A DNA stretch of 64,000 bases, taken from assembly GCF_019970045.1 (NCBI RefSeq), contig NZ_JAHXYI010000006.1:1-64000 (forward strand), written 5' to 3'. The DNA is from Chryseobacterium sp. GVT01B (GTDB taxonomy: Bacteria; Bacteroidota; Bacteroidia; Flavobacteriales; Weeksellaceae). This document shows, piece by piece, positions 54,727 to 64,000 of this stretch. Within the stretch, counting starts at the first letter, position 1. Every line of letters starts with the position of its first letter. The notes below the pieces were generated by a model, which searched no databases, had not been told where the DNA came from, and saw nothing but the letters and a program-made list of their open reading frames with translations. Made by a program: the position numbers and the translations under genes.

Positions 54727-55491
54727 ATGAAATTACAATTATGGCGCAATGCAACATTGCTGTTGAATATTGATGGAATTTCCATCCTCGTAGATCCAAT
54801 GCTTGGAGAAAAAGGGTCTCTCGGTAAATTCCCAATGGTAGACAACAAATTATTGAATCCTCTGGTAGACCTGCCTTTTAGCAAGGAAGAATTAAATCAA
54901 AAACTGGAAAAAATAGATGCTGTAGCCGTTACCCATCTTCATCCCGATCACTGGGACACTGCAGCTATTGAACTTCTGGACAAAAACATTCCAATAATCT
55001 GTTCGGATGTCATCTCAGAACAAATTACAGAACAGGGTTTTACAAACGTTTTCGTTGTGAATAATAAACTCCAATGGAGAAACACTGAAATATCTATAAC
55101 CAAAGGCCAGCATGGAACCGGAGAGATTGGAGAAAAAATGGGAATTGTGAATGGTTTTGTTTTTAAAGCAGATAATAAATCCGTTTATATTGCAGGTGAC
55201 AGCATCTGGTATGATGAAATTGCAAAGGAAATTGATAAGCATCAGCCACAGCACATCATTGTTGCAGGAGGAGCCGCTACTTTTTCAGTGGGAGATCCTA
55301 TTATTATGACCAGTGAAGACATTATAAAAGTCTGTGATTACGCTCCGGAATCCACTGTTTGGGTAACTCATCTTGAAGCCGTAAGCCATTGTAAGGAAGA
55401 CCGGAATTTTATCCAGAAAAAAATAATTGAAAAAGGATACGAAAACCAATGTTTCATACTAAAAGATGGCGAAGAGGTAAACCTGAAATAA
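54727..55491 (+). CDS. MBL-fold metallo-hydrolase (UlaG-like)
   Basis: 254 residues. The metal motif THLHPDHWD (His70, His72, Asp74, His75) follows a beta-rich start, with IAGDSIWYDE and THLEAVSHC carrying the remaining ligands. It resembles the UlaG/YcjG-like hydrolases. It is divergent from an HxlR gene. Confidence 0.85.
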   Translation: MKLQLWRNATLLLNIDGISILVDPMLGEKGSLGKFPMVDNKLLNPLVDLPFSKEELNQKLEKIDAVAVTHLHPDHWDTAAIELLDKNIPIICSDVISEQITEQGFTNVFVVNNKLQWRNTEISITKGQHGTGEIGEKMGIVNGFVFKADNKSVYIAGDSIWYDEIAKEIDKHQPQHIIVAGGAATFSVGDPIIMTSEDIIKVCDYAPESTVWVTHLEAVSHCKEDRNFIQKKIIEKGYENQCFILKDGEEVNLK

Positions 55492-55542
55492 ACAACAGAA
55501 GTTATGGCTTATTTTTTGAATATTCCCTGATAAATAATTTGT

Positions 55543-56250
55543 ATGCTGTCAGTTTTTCTCTTAAATCTTGATTGGAAAGAATTATTATTGGGACACGAAG
55601 AATGGTCATTTCTTTTAGAGATTATTCTTCGTACCATGATTATGTTTCTGGCTATTATCATTGGACTTAGAATTTTAGGAAAAAGAGGTGTAAAACAGCT
55701 TTCAATCTTTGAGTTGGTAGTTATTATCGGCCTGGGATCGGCAGCAGGAGACCCTATGTTTAATAAAGATGTCGGAATTATTTCATCCCTTATTGTTTTT
55801 ATTGTTATTATTCTCCTATATTCTATTGTGACCCATTTTATCGGAAAAAGTAAAAATTTTGAAAATCTGGTTGAAGGAAAATCCATCTGCCTGGTAGAAA
55901 GTGGCGAATTTTCAATTAAAAACTTTCAAAAAGAAAATCTTGGGAGTGACGAATTCTTTGCAGAGTTGAGATTAAAAGGAGTTTCGCAACTCGGGCAGAT
56001 TGAAATGGCTATAGAAGAAATATCAGGAGAGATTAGTGTATTCTTTTTAGAAGGTGAATCTGTAAGATACGGGCTTCCTATTATGCCAGGCTCATTAGAT
56101 AATCCGTTAAAATATATTCATGAGGAAAAGCATTACTCTTGTATATTCTGTGGGTTTACAGAACCTAAAAAAGCGGGTAATGCCGGAAGCTGCCCAAGAT
56201 GCCAAAAAGAAGAATGGGTAGCTTCCAGCAATAAAAGACGTGTAACCTGA
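55543..56250 (+). CDS. DUF421 membrane protein with C-terminal zinc ribbon
   Basis: 235 residues. Three N-terminal transmembrane helices and a YetF-like domain (GKRGVKQLSIFELVVIIGLG) match DUF421. The last 40 residues add CIFCGF and CPRC (Cys200, Cys203, Cys217, Cys220), a zinc-ribbon or rubredoxin-like knuckle, which is not part of the usual family outline. Function unknown. It converges with the MFS gene, four bases apart. Confidence 0.8.
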   Translation: MLSVFLLNLDWKELLLGHEEWSFLLEIILRTMIMFLAIIIGLRILGKRGVKQLSIFELVVIIGLGSAAGDPMFNKDVGIISSLIVFIVIILLYSIVTHFIGKSKNFENLVEGKSICLVESGEFSIKNFQKENLGSDEFFAELRLKGVSQLGQIEMAIEEISGEISVFFLEGESVRYGLPIMPGSLDNPLKYIHEEKHYSCIFCGFTEPKKAGNAGSCPRCQKEEWVASSNKRRVT

Positions 56251-56255
56251 CTATA

Positions 56256-57461
56256 CTAATCCTCTACACATTTATTTCTCGCAGCCTTCAATCCAAAATA
56301 CAACATCAGCATTACTGCAAAACTTAATAAATAAAATGAGCTGTTCCAGGAAATATCCCAATCATGCAGTTTTCCAAATAATGGAGGCCCAAATGCTGCA
56401 ATCAGATATCCAACAGACTGCGCCATCCCGGAAATCTTAACAGCATTGATACTGCTTTTCGTTCTCGTAGAAAAAAACAGAATAGATAAGCTGAAAGATA
56501 AACCGTTGGAAATCCCTATGATCACGGCATTCACATAAATCCACTGAGATTTCAGGAACACAAACATCATCGTGCTTCCGAACATCAGAGTGCATATAAA
56601 AAGAATCATCAGTCTCTGATCTTTCATCTTGCTGGCAATAATCGGGCAGCAGAAGGTCACAGGAATCATCGTAATCTGAATCACAAAGAAAACCCATCCC
56701 GAACTTTCTCCCTGCATATTAAAATCTGCAAGAAATGAAGGCAGCCAGGCCACCAGACAGTAATAAAATAAAGACTGCAGGCCCATAAAAATACTGATAT
56801 TCCATGCCTGAGCAGATCTGAACATATTAAAATCAGAAGTGCTGAGTGCTGTTTTCGGCAGATTTGGATTTCTTTTATTAAAGATAAATTCCAATGCTAA
56901 AACAAGAAAACCCAATGCCGCAATCACCAGCCATATTCCCAGAGAACCTTTCCATCCAAACCCTGTCAGTTCCCCGATCTTCACACTAAAACCAGAAGCC
57001 AAAGCTGCTGTAAGATTCATGGATATGGCAAAAATACCTGTCATAAGACCAATCTGCTTCGGGAAATTATTTTTAACATATCCGGGAGTGACCACGTTTC
57101 CAATGCATATCCCTAACCCAATGAATATAGATCCTAAAAATAACAGCCAAAGAGATCCGCTGATTCTTAGAAATAAGCCAAAACTTAAAATAATCAGGGA
57201 ATACATCAGAAGTTTACTGATTCCGAACTTATTAGAAAATTTGCTGACCAATACAGAGCAAGCCGCAAACATAAACAGTGGAATAGAGGTAAGCAGACTT
57301 ACCTGAAAATTATCCAGTTTCAATGCATCTCTTACTTCTCCCAATACAGGAGCTACGGCCACAATCGGTGAGCGGAGGTTACTGGAAATTAATATAACTA
57401 CCAGAACGTTAATGATTAATAAAACATACGAAGCATTCTTTTTTACTTCATTCTTCATCAT
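56256..57461 (-). CDS. MFS transporter (CynX/NimT-like)
   Basis: 401 residues with twelve hydrophobic segments. LISSNLRSPIVAVAPVLGEV near the N-terminus is typical of the CynX (cyanate) / YeaN group. It is divergent from an AraC gene at 57533, which probably regulates it. Substrate unknown. Confidence 0.85.
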   Translation of the reverse strand: MMKNEVKKNASYVLLIINVLVVILISSNLRSPIVAVAPVLGEVRDALKLDNFQVSLLTSIPLFMFAACSVLVSKFSNKFGISKLLMYSLIILSFGLFLRISGSLWLLFLGSIFIGLGICIGNVVTPGYVKNNFPKQIGLMTGIFAISMNLTAALASGFSVKIGELTGFGWKGSLGIWLVIAALGFLVLALEFIFNKRNPNLPKTALSTSDFNMFRSAQAWNISIFMGLQSLFYYCLVAWLPSFLADFNMQGESSGWVFFVIQITMIPVTFCCPIIASKMKDQRLMILFICTLMFGSTMMFVFLKSQWIYVNAVIIGISNGLSFSLSILFFSTRTKSSINAVKISGMAQSVGYLIAAFGPPLFGKLHDWDISWNSSFYLLSFAVMLMLYFGLKAARNKCVED

Positions 57462-57532
57462 AATAAAAACTTTTCCACAAAATTAGCACAGTAATTTTGT
57501 TTAATTTTGCCAAAGTTTTAACCTAAAACGAC

Positions 57533-58315
57533 ATGAACGCTAGCGACAGCATAAATATTGATGATCTGAAGAAGCCTTATTTTGTATGGTTTGAAGAAAA
57601 CTGGGTTCATGATGATGTTCTTCACCATCATCAGAAAGGTCAGCTGGTATACGTGGAAAGCGGTTTTCAGTACATTACTATTGAAGAAAAAATTTACCTG
57701 CTCCCACAAAATCATGCAGTATGGATTCCACCAAACGCCGTTCATAAAACCAATTCACATTCCGAAAAGATCAAACTGATGATTATGTTTGCTGATATCA
57801 GGACAAAAAATCCTTTTTATCATGAAATCAATGTGTTTTCTGTACCCCCGGTTTTAAAAGAAATGATAAAATATGCTGAAAAATGGTCTAAGCAGATGAA
57901 TTCAGATGATGATGAAAACCTATTTCTGAAAGCATTGTTCAACGAACTTCCACGATTTGTGGAGCATTCATTAACTCTTCATATCAGTCTTCCAAAAGAT
58001 CAGCGTCTTACCAAAGTTATTGAGCATCTTCATCACCACTACCGGGATGAAATTAAAATGGAAGATCTCAGCGATACTGCACTTTTGTCTTTCCGTACAT
58101 TAGAACGTATTTTCAAAAAAGAAACCGGGCTCACCTTAAGTAAATACCAGCAGATGCTGCGTATCATTAAAAGTCTGGAGTTTCTGAGCGCCGGTCATCT
58201 TACCATTTCAGAAACTGCTTATGAAGTAGGATACAAAAGTGTACAGGCCTATACCAGAAGTTTTTGTTCTGTTATGCAGTTCAGACCCACAGATTTTATC
58301 AAAACAATTCAATAG
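57533..58315 (+). CDS. AraC family transcriptional regulator
   Basis: 260 residues: an N-terminal cupin (HHHQKGQLVYVESGFQYITI) and a C-terminal helix-turn-helix pair (LSFRTLERIFKKETGLTLSK, then YKSVQAYTRSF). This layout is that of regulators controlling a divergent MFS pump. It lies 71 bases from the start of the MFS gene. Confidence 0.85.
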   Translation: MNASDSINIDDLKKPYFVWFEENWVHDDVLHHHQKGQLVYVESGFQYITIEEKIYLLPQNHAVWIPPNAVHKTNSHSEKIKLMIMFADIRTKNPFYHEINVFSVPPVLKEMIKYAEKWSKQMNSDDDENLFLKALFNELPRFVEHSLTLHISLPKDQRLTKVIEHLHHHYRDEIKMEDLSDTALLSFRTLERIFKKETGLTLSKYQQMLRIIKSLEFLSAGHLTISETAYEVGYKSVQAYTRSFCSVMQFRPTDFIKTIQ

Positions 58316-58894
58316 CCGTTTAAAGCACGGCAGAGGCGGTCAAAATATAGCTGAAAAGAGAGTTATTGAGATCTTAAAACTTTGAATATTCATTTATATA
58401 AAAGCAATTGACTTGTTTGAAAAATGATATAATTCACATTTTACATTATTTTCCACTTCCACAGTCAATATTCAATTATGATATTATTGAAAACAAAAAG
58501 GTCTCCACGAATGGAGACCTTAAAAAAACACAAATGATGAAAAAAAATTATTTCGATTCACAAATATAAACAAAAATCGTGTTATGCAAAACATCATAAG
58601 CTCATTTTTTTTAAAAAATATCTATTTTAAGTGAAAATAATTATTCTCTAAATGATTTTAGTTTTCTTTAGGATTCCGAAATTCTTTATGCAAAAAACAT
58701 ATCCTGTTAAATATAATTCGCATCCTGATGAATTGTATGCCGTTTTTTAACCCAAATTGAAAAGTTGCAAAAAGTGAATTATTATAAAAGCAAAGCTTCT
58801 TTAGTATATTTTTCAAACATATGTTTAACTTTTTTGTGACTCTACTCATAAAATTCTATAGATTTTTTACAGTAATTTCTCCAAAACATATTGC
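58316..58894. other. 579-bp noncoding region with a hairpin
   Basis: No convincing gene. A perfect hairpin (10-base arms AAGGTCTCCA, loop CGAA) spans 58498-58521; on the minus strand it is followed by a T run, on the plus strand by A-rich sequence and an 11-codon frame at 58534-58569 that I do not trust. The rest is AT-rich without visible signal. Confidence 0.5.
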
Positions 58895-59503
58895 ATGAGT
58901 CCCAAAAAATTTAAAGGAGTTCCTAAACAAAAATTCGGAGGTTTCCATGATACGGAAACCAGAAAATTATTTGATCAGGACTCTATGGCGTTGAAATTTG
59001 AAACATTAAAAGAGCGTTTTTTTTCAGTCAATAAGTGGCAAAGTTATTGTGGAGAAGCATTTGCAGCATTTAAACTTTACGATTTCAATGGCCGTCCCGT
59101 GGATCGTGAACCACAGAAAGGAGATTTTATCAGGATTGATATTCCGGGGCCGGGAGAATCTGAGGCCAAAGGATATGATTGGGTAGAGATTACAGATATC
59201 TGTTTTTATGAGAACAGCTTTGCTGAAAGTATAACAATGACCTGCAGACCATCCAGAAATCCAGAAGATAAAAAAAACCGCCATATTGCTCATTTTTACA
59301 GTTCCGGATCAACCTCTACTTTCATGATATCAAAAAGTCCTGCTCATTTAAAAGCCGCAGTGTATGGACGAAATGAAAGACCTAATCTGAATGCCAAATT
59401 CTTTGATGTTATCAGGAATCTTACTATCGCTGCCGGAGGAATGATGGGAGCTGCTAAAATACAGTGGAAACAGCTCAGCGACGGGTTATTGGATTTTGAA
59501 TAG
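58895..59503 (+). CDS. Conserved protein of unknown function
   Basis: 202 residues, soluble, basic near the N-terminus (SPKKFKGVPKQKFGGF). A middle block (KGDFIRIDIPGPGESEAKGY) resembles a small beta domain. No family is recognised; the composition and codon use look like a real gene. It lies ahead of the MFS/SIP group but is separated from it by 85 bases with its own upstream signals. Confidence 0.6.
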   Translation: MSPKKFKGVPKQKFGGFHDTETRKLFDQDSMALKFETLKERFFSVNKWQSYCGEAFAAFKLYDFNGRPVDREPQKGDFIRIDIPGPGESEAKGYDWVEITDICFYENSFAESITMTCRPSRNPEDKKNRHIAHFYSSGSTSTFMISKSPAHLKAAVYGRNERPNLNAKFFDVIRNLTIAAGGMMGAAKIQWKQLSDGLLDFE

Positions 59504-59588
59504 CTATTTTCTGCCTTTTTTGATCTAGATCAAAGTTTAGTATTTGTTGTACAGGGACCTTTGCACCCGAATATTTTAAACAAAATTT

Positions 59589-60764
59589 ATGAGTACAACA
59601 TTAGAAAAAGGACAGACTATTAATTTCTTTCAGGTGACTGCTCCCATTATCATTTCGGTGTTTGGGGTTTATCTTACGATAGGAATTGCTCTGGGAGTAC
59701 TTCCCGGATTTGTCCAGAACACATTAGGCTTTGACAGCATTATTGTGGGGCTTGTTATTGGCCTCCAGTCGTTGTCAACACTTTTGACCCGCGCTTATTC
59801 CGGCAAAATTACAGATACCAGAGGAGCTAAGAAAAGTAAAATGTCCGGTGTGATATTAGCGGTTATTGCCGGGATTGTTTATGTACTTGCGGTACTATTT
59901 CAGGCTCATCCGCTAACGGCGCTTATCTTTCTTTTACTAGCAAGAATCATCCATGGTGTTGGTGAAAGCTTTCTGGTTACGGGAGCATTAACATGGGGAA
60001 TAGGGCTTGTAGGACATTCTAACTCCGGAAAAGTAATGACCTGGAACGGTATTGCTATGTATGCGGGAATCGCAATCGGAGCTCCTGTGAGTATCTGGTT
60101 GAGTAAAGAATACAATATTCTTCCTGCTTTTATCCTTATAGCCTTACTTCCGCTTGTAAGCTGGCTTTCTACCGCAAAACTTCCTTCTATTCCTGTAGAT
60201 AAAGACCATGTGCGAACACCTTTTTACAAAGTAATCGGTGCAATATCAGGCCAAGGACTGAGTCTTGCTTTTTCATCAATGGCATTTGGATGTATCGCCT
60301 CTTTTATTGCTTTATTTTTTTCACAAAAGAATTGGGGTGACGCTTCACTTGCCTTTATGGTTTTCGGAATATGTTACGCTCTTACCAGGGTTTTCTTTGC
60401 TTCATTTCCGGATAAATACGGAGGTTTTAAGATTGCTTTCATTTCTCTGATCATCGAAGTGGCAGGACAGCTGCTGATCTGGATGTCTGCGTCCAAAACA
60501 CTGGCCATTATCGGATGTGGATTAACAGGGGTTGGATTTTCATTGGTTTTTCCAGCTTTGGGAGTTCTTGCCATTCAAAAAGTAAAACCACAAATGAGAG
60601 GAACAGCCTTGGGGGCATATGTTGCTTTTGTTGATCTTTCATTAGGATTGGCAGGACCTATTGCCGGACTGATTGCAGGCTGGTTTGATTATCAGGCAGT
60701 GTACCTTTTCGGGGGAATCAGCTGTGTTGTGTCTATGGTTATTCTACTATGTAATAAAAAATAA
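59589..60764 (+). CDS. MFS transporter (arabinose-efflux/YhhS-like)
   Basis: 391 residues, twelve hydrophobic segments, opening ITISV-free start [20 protein letters not shown] and the [14 protein letters not shown] loop between helices 2 and 3. It is followed two bases later by a siderophore-interacting protein gene, so it may export or import a siderophore-type compound. Substrate unproven. Confidence 0.8.
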   Translation: MSTTLEKGQTINFFQVTAPIIISVFGVYLTIGIALGVLPGFVQNTLGFDSIIVGLVIGLQSLSTLLTRAYSGKITDTRGAKKSKMSGVILAVIAGIVYVLAVLFQAHPLTALIFLLLARIIHGVGESFLVTGALTWGIGLVGHSNSGKVMTWNGIAMYAGIAIGAPVSIWLSKEYNILPAFILIALLPLVSWLSTAKLPSIPVDKDHVRTPFYKVIGAISGQGLSLAFSSMAFGCIASFIALFFSQKNWGDASLAFMVFGICYALTRVFFASFPDKYGGFKIAFISLIIEVAGQLLIWMSASKTLAIIGCGLTGVGFSLVFPALGVLAIQKVKPQMRGTALGAYVAFVDLSLGLAGPIAGLIAGWFDYQAVYLFGGISCVVSMVILLCNKK

Positions 60765-60766
60765 AA

Positions 60767-61516
60767 ATGGCAAATTCTATAATCAGTCAAGCAGAAAAAA
60801 CAAAAAAAATACGTTCTGTATTTATCGTTAAAAATAAACATTATCTTACTCCACATCTTATCCGTGTAGTATTTGAAATCAATGAAAATCAGGTTAAAAT
60901 GCTGACTAATGTACGCTCCGGTTCTAATAATAAAATCTTTATTCCGGCTGAAGAGGGAAGCGCTCCTTTAATAAGAACATATACCAACAGAAAAATTGAT
61001 CTGGAAAACCGGGAATTAAGTGTAGATTTCGTTGCCCATGGTGATAACGGACCTGCTTCTGCCTGGGCATTGCAAGCAAATTCTGGTGATTCATTGGAAA
61101 TAGGAATGAAAGAAAGTACAAGACCTCTGATTCCTGATGCCGATTTTTATCTGCTGGCTGGAGATGCAACAGCATTACCCGTTATTTGTGCCATTGCAGA
61201 ACAGTTTCCTCCTTATGTATCAGCAAAAATACTATTAGAGGTGGCAGGCAAGGAAGATGAACTTATTCTGTGTTCCGCAGCAGATATATCCGTTGAATGG
61301 CTTCATAATCCTCATCCGGAAGAGGGAAGCCCGCTCGCAGAAGCTGTAAAATCGGTTCAGTTTCCACCCGGAGTTTTGAAAGAATATGTGTATATCGCTG
61401 CAGAATATGCAACAGTACATGAACTTCGTATTTATTTTAAAACAACTCTGCAATGGGATCCTCATGGTTTATATATCTGCTCGTACTGGAAAGCCGGACA
61501 GGCAGAAAATATGTAG
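60767..61516 (+). CDS. Siderophore-interacting protein (SIP), FAD/NAD(P)H type
   Basis: 249 residues. The FAD-binding barrel carries IRTYTNRKI and [16 protein letters not shown], the NAD(P)H half [17 protein letters not shown] and the closing YICSYWKAG, as in ViuB/YqjH ferric-siderophore reductases. It would release iron by reduction in the cytoplasm. It is cotranscribed with the MFS gene. Confidence 0.9.
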   Translation: MANSIISQAEKTKKIRSVFIVKNKHYLTPHLIRVVFEINENQVKMLTNVRSGSNNKIFIPAEEGSAPLIRTYTNRKIDLENRELSVDFVAHGDNGPASAWALQANSGDSLEIGMKESTRPLIPDADFYLLAGDATALPVICAIAEQFPPYVSAKILLEVAGKEDELILCSAADISVEWLHNPHPEEGSPLAEAVKSVQFPPGVLKEYVYIAAEYATVHELRIYFKTTLQWDPHGLYICSYWKAGQAENM

Positions 61517-61569
61517 ACCGTTTAGATAAAAATAGTAAGCAAAACCTTTTTATCACTACTTTTGCTTAC

Positions 61570-62139
61570 ATGCAGGAACTTTTAGCTTCATATATTAAAA
61601 ATAGAATATCAGTAACGGATGAAGAATTGAATACCATTCTTTCTTATTTCAAATCTGTTCAATTAAAAAAGAACGAAACGCTCCTTACCAACGGGCAACA
61701 CAGCCAACGGACATTTTTTGTTGTAAACGGATGTATCCGTATATTTTTCATCAATGAAGAAGGCCAGGATTCCACGCGGTATTTTGCATTTGAAAATCAG
61801 TTTGCAACCGCATTAACCAGTTTTATTACTTCTGAACCCTCCGACGAATTTATTCAGGCCGTGGAGGATTCAGAAGTATATTACATTAGTCATGAAAGTT
61901 TTTACCATCTCCTGGAAATTATTCCGCAATGGGAAAAATTTTACAGAATATATCTGGAAACAGCCTATGTGAGCAACACAAAGAGACTGATGTCTTTCCT
62001 TGTTCAGGATGCCCTTGAAAAGTACCGTCAGCTGCTGAGTGAAAATCCTGTTGTGGTAAGACGGCTTTCTAACAAAATGGTAGCCTCCTATCTAAATATT
62101 TCTCAGGAAACCCTAAGCAGATTGAAATCAAAACTATGA
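61570..62139 (+). CDS. Crp/Fnr family regulator
   Basis: About 189 residues from the ATG at 61570; a longer frame from 61453 would overlap the SIP gene and is rejected. Cyclic-nucleotide-binding fold (about 10-120) and a closing helix-turn-helix ending LSNKMVASYLNISQETLSRL. A TACTTTTG -7-like motif (61557-61564) ends five bases before this ATG, suggesting a leaderless mRNA. Confidence 0.8.
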   Translation: MQELLASYIKNRISVTDEELNTILSYFKSVQLKKNETLLTNGQHSQRTFFVVNGCIRIFFINEEGQDSTRYFAFENQFATALTSFITSEPSDEFIQAVEDSEVYYISHESFYHLLEIIPQWEKFYRIYLETAYVSNTKRLMSFLVQDALEKYRQLLSENPVVVRRLSNKMVASYLNISQETLSRLKSKL

Positions 62140-62272
62140 TTTTTTGTTTGATAAATCTAACATTATTAGTAATAGCTATTATTTATTTAAACCACTTTTA
62201 AACTGGCTAAAATTATCAAAAAATTAATACCAGAGCCTGTTTAAGAAAAATTTAAGCCTTATATTTGTACCC

Positions 62273-62635
62273 ATGTTAAAATGGTTCTCCATATTATGCT
62301 CGATGATGTATGTGCTGGCTACCACCAATGCGGGGGAAGTACTGAAGGTACCTATGTTTGTGGAACATTATATGGAATACCACGGAAGCTTATCAGAATT
62401 TGTGATGGAGCATTATGATAACCACAAACAGGATTCTGACTGGGATACCGATCAGAAACTGCCATTTATCAATCCACCCATTGTACTGACTGTACATGCT
62501 CAGCTTCCGGAACTTACATTCGAAATAAAAAAACCTAAAGAAATTACTGTTTCCAGGAAAAACAGTATTTATAAGGAAAAAGATTTCTCTAATTATTACC
62601 TTTCTCAGATTTTCCAGCCTCCGCGACTTTCTTAA
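62273..62635 (+). CDS. Small exported protein upstream of CzcA
   Basis: 120 residues with a short hydrophobic start (WFSILCSMMYVLATTNAG). Residues 43-62 are rich in His and Asp (VMEHYDNHKQDSDWDTDQ), and the rest is strand-rich. It could bind metal in the periplasm, in keeping with the CzcA pump gene that follows. A TATATTTG motif ends five bases before the ATG. No family is recognised. Confidence 0.6.
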   Translation: MLKWFSILCSMMYVLATTNAGEVLKVPMFVEHYMEYHGSLSEFVMEHYDNHKQDSDWDTDQKLPFINPPIVLTVHAQLPELTFEIKKPKEITVSRKNSIYKEKDFSNYYLSQIFQPPRLS

Positions 62636-62896
62636 CAGATTTTATACTGACATTGCTTTAGCCTTAAAGCAGTTTATTTATTATTACATCAATTTAACCT
62701 GTTGTGCATTATAACACTGTTTATGATGTCTTTACTAAATTTTGTTTAAATTTTTCATCATGATAAGTTTACAACAAAGCACATGAGCATCAGGCAGATA
62801 TTCTTACTTACGGGTATGATATCTTCTGCTATTTTACAAATAAAGACTTCAGCAACTTTAATAAGACACTTCGGGTTATCAATTAATAGTTTTTCC

Positions 62897-64000
62897 ATGT
62901 TAAATAAAATTATTGAGTTTTCTGTAAAGAATAAACTCATCATTGCTCTGTTTACAGTGGGGCTTGTTCTTTTTGGGGTATATGAAACAACCAAATTACC
63001 CATCGATGCTCAGCCGGACATCACGAATAATCAGGTCCAGATCATTACCACAGCGCCTTCATATGGTGCGGCAGATATAGAACGTCTCGTTACATTTCCT
63101 ATTGAACAGGCAACCAGCAACATCAGCGGAATTACCGAACTTAGAAGTTTTTCACGTTTTGGGCTTTCATTAGTAACGGTAGTTTTTGATGATAAGACTG
63201 ATGTCTATTGGGCACGGCAACAGGTTCAGGAACGTTTACAGCTTGTTCAGGACAACATTCCTGCTGGAATCGGTAAACCGGAATTAGGTCCTATTTCCAC
63301 AGGATTGGGGGAAATTTTCCAATATGTTGTAAGGGCCAAAAAAGGATATGAAAATGTCTATGATGAAACTGAACTCAGAACCATTCAGGACTGGGTGGTC
63401 AGAAGACAGCTTCTGGGAACTAAAGGAGTGGCAGATGTCAGCAGCTTCGGAGGAAAACTGAAGCAATATGAAATCGCCATTAATCCAAACAAACTTCAGG
63501 CATTCAATATCAATATCAACGATGTTTTTGGGGCATTGGAGAAGAATAACCAAAATACAGGAGGTGCTTATATTGAAAAGAAAGAAACCGTTCTGTTTAT
63601 CCGAAGTGAAGGGCTTCTGGGAAGTACGGAAGATATCGGAAATATTCAGGTGGCAGAAACCAAAGAAGGTATTCCGGTACACATTAAAGATGTTGCTTCT
63701 GTGAAGATAGGTTACGCGACAAGATATGGTGCCATGACCTATAATGATACCGGAGAAGTATCCGGAGCTATTGTACTGATGCTGAAAGGGGAGAATGCCA
63801 ACGTAGTGATTGGAAATATTAAAGAAAGACTGGAAAAAATACAGCAATCATTGCCTGAAGGCGTTGTCATTGAACCTTTCCTTGACCGTGCAAAAATGGT
63901 AAACAACACCATCAGTACAGTAAAAACAAACCTGATGGAAGGAGCTTTGATTGTTGTTTTCATTCTGGTTTTATTCTTAGGAAACTTCAGAGCGGGATTA
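62897..64000 (+). CDS. CzcA/CusA family heavy-metal efflux RND pump (partial)
   Basis: The frame is open from 62897 to the window end (368 codons), so the gene is cut off; full-length pumps have about 1,030 residues. The opening IIEFSVKNKLIIALFTVGLV is the first transmembrane helix, followed by the periplasmic porter domain (LPIDAQPDITNNQVQI, ISGITELRSFSRFGLS, DTGEVSGAIVLMLKGENAN). An in-frame ATG at 62783 would add a 38-residue extension not seen in the family. It exports Co/Zn/Cd or Cu/Ag ions by proton antiport. Confidence 0.9.
   Translation, partial: MLNKIIEFSVKNKLIIALFTVGLVLFGVYETTKLPIDAQPDITNNQVQIITTAPSYGAADIERLVTFPIEQATSNISGITELRSFSRFGLSLVTVVFDDKTDVYWARQQVQERLQLVQDNIPAGIGKPELGPISTGLGEIFQYVVRAKKGYENVYDETELRTIQDWVVRRQLLGTKGVADVSSFGGKLKQYEIAINPNKLQAFNININDVFGALEKNNQNTGGAYIEKKETVLFIRSEGLLGSTEDIGNIQVAETKEGIPVHIKDVASVKIGYATRYGAMTYNDTGEVSGAIVLMLKGENANVVIGNIKERLEKIQQSLPEGVVIEPFLDRAKMVNNTISTVKTNLMEGALIVVFILVLFLGNFRAGL

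Noticed and set aside
58534..58569. 11-codon frame after the hairpin at 58498-58521
   Set aside because: Too short, no ribosome-binding context or homology visible.
61453..61569. N-terminal extension of the Crp gene
   Set aside because: It overlaps the SIP gene and adds residues not seen in the family; the ATG at 61570 is preferred.
62783..62896. In-frame extension of CzcA from an ATG at 62783
   Set aside because: The family begins at the sequence encoded from 62897; no support for a longer N-terminus.

Overview
The window looks like the chromosome of an AT-rich member of the Bacteroidota, most probably Chryseobacterium or a close relative (Flavobacteriia, Weeksellaceae). Three things point there: -7 promoter motifs of the form TAnnTTTG, a secreted protein with a type IX secretion sorting domain, and a citrate-type siderophore locus whose gene content fits the chryseochelins reported from Chryseobacterium. 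This assignment is by recognition only; no search was run. I saw no rRNA, tRNA, CRISPR array or intact insertion sequence.

Layout. 1-5.4 kb: a hairpin or possible IS end, a decayed reading frame, an AraC regulator, a nitrilase-family amidohydrolase, a small membrane/rhodanese operon, and a TetR regulator divergent from a drug-type MFS pump. 5.5-12.4 kb (minus strand): the four ligase-associated DNA repair genes (MBL exonuclease, ATP-dependent ligase, Lhr-like helicase, PdeM phosphoesterase), with a phosphoglycerate mutase gene between the last two. 12.5-29.6 kb: mixed accessory genes (two S41 peptidases, SDR plus GlcG-like plus AraC, chloramphenicol acetyltransferase-like, several Crp/Fnr, AraC and HxlR regulators, MFS pumps, a DsbA/FrnE-like protein, a nucleosidase, hydrolases). 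Two genes here are broken: an MBL hydrolase by a frameshift and an MFS pump by an in-frame stop. 29.9-44.9 kb: the siderophore locus. 45.2-52.0 kb: a MocR-type regulator divergent from a biotin operon (ferritin-like protein, bioF, bioD, bioB, then bioA after a gap). 52.1-62.1 kb: secreted proteins, HxlR, MBL and DUF421 genes, a CynX-like MFS with an AraC regulator, and an MFS / siderophore-interacting protein / Crp group. 62.3-64 kb: a small exported protein and the start of a CzcA-type metal efflux pump that runs off the window.

The siderophore genes make a coherent pathway. A divergent 2-oxoglutarate oxygenase (lysine 4-hydroxylase-like) would hydroxylate lysine, a PLP decarboxylase would give the (hydroxy)cadaverine, an N-monooxygenase plus an acyltransferase domain would make the hydroxamate, and two NIS synthetases would join the arms to citrate. 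A MATE pump would export the product, and a TonB receptor with a PepSY reductase-like protein would bring the iron complex back. An acyl carrier protein and an AMP-dependent ligase sit inside the operon; they are not part of the minimal NIS pathway and probably supply an unusual acyl group.

The best leads for something undescribed are the ACP/ligase pair in the siderophore operon and a ferritin-like di-iron protein translationally coupled to bioF in a biotin operon that shows no bioC or bioH in this window. Intergenic regions carry several families of dispersed palindromic repeats.
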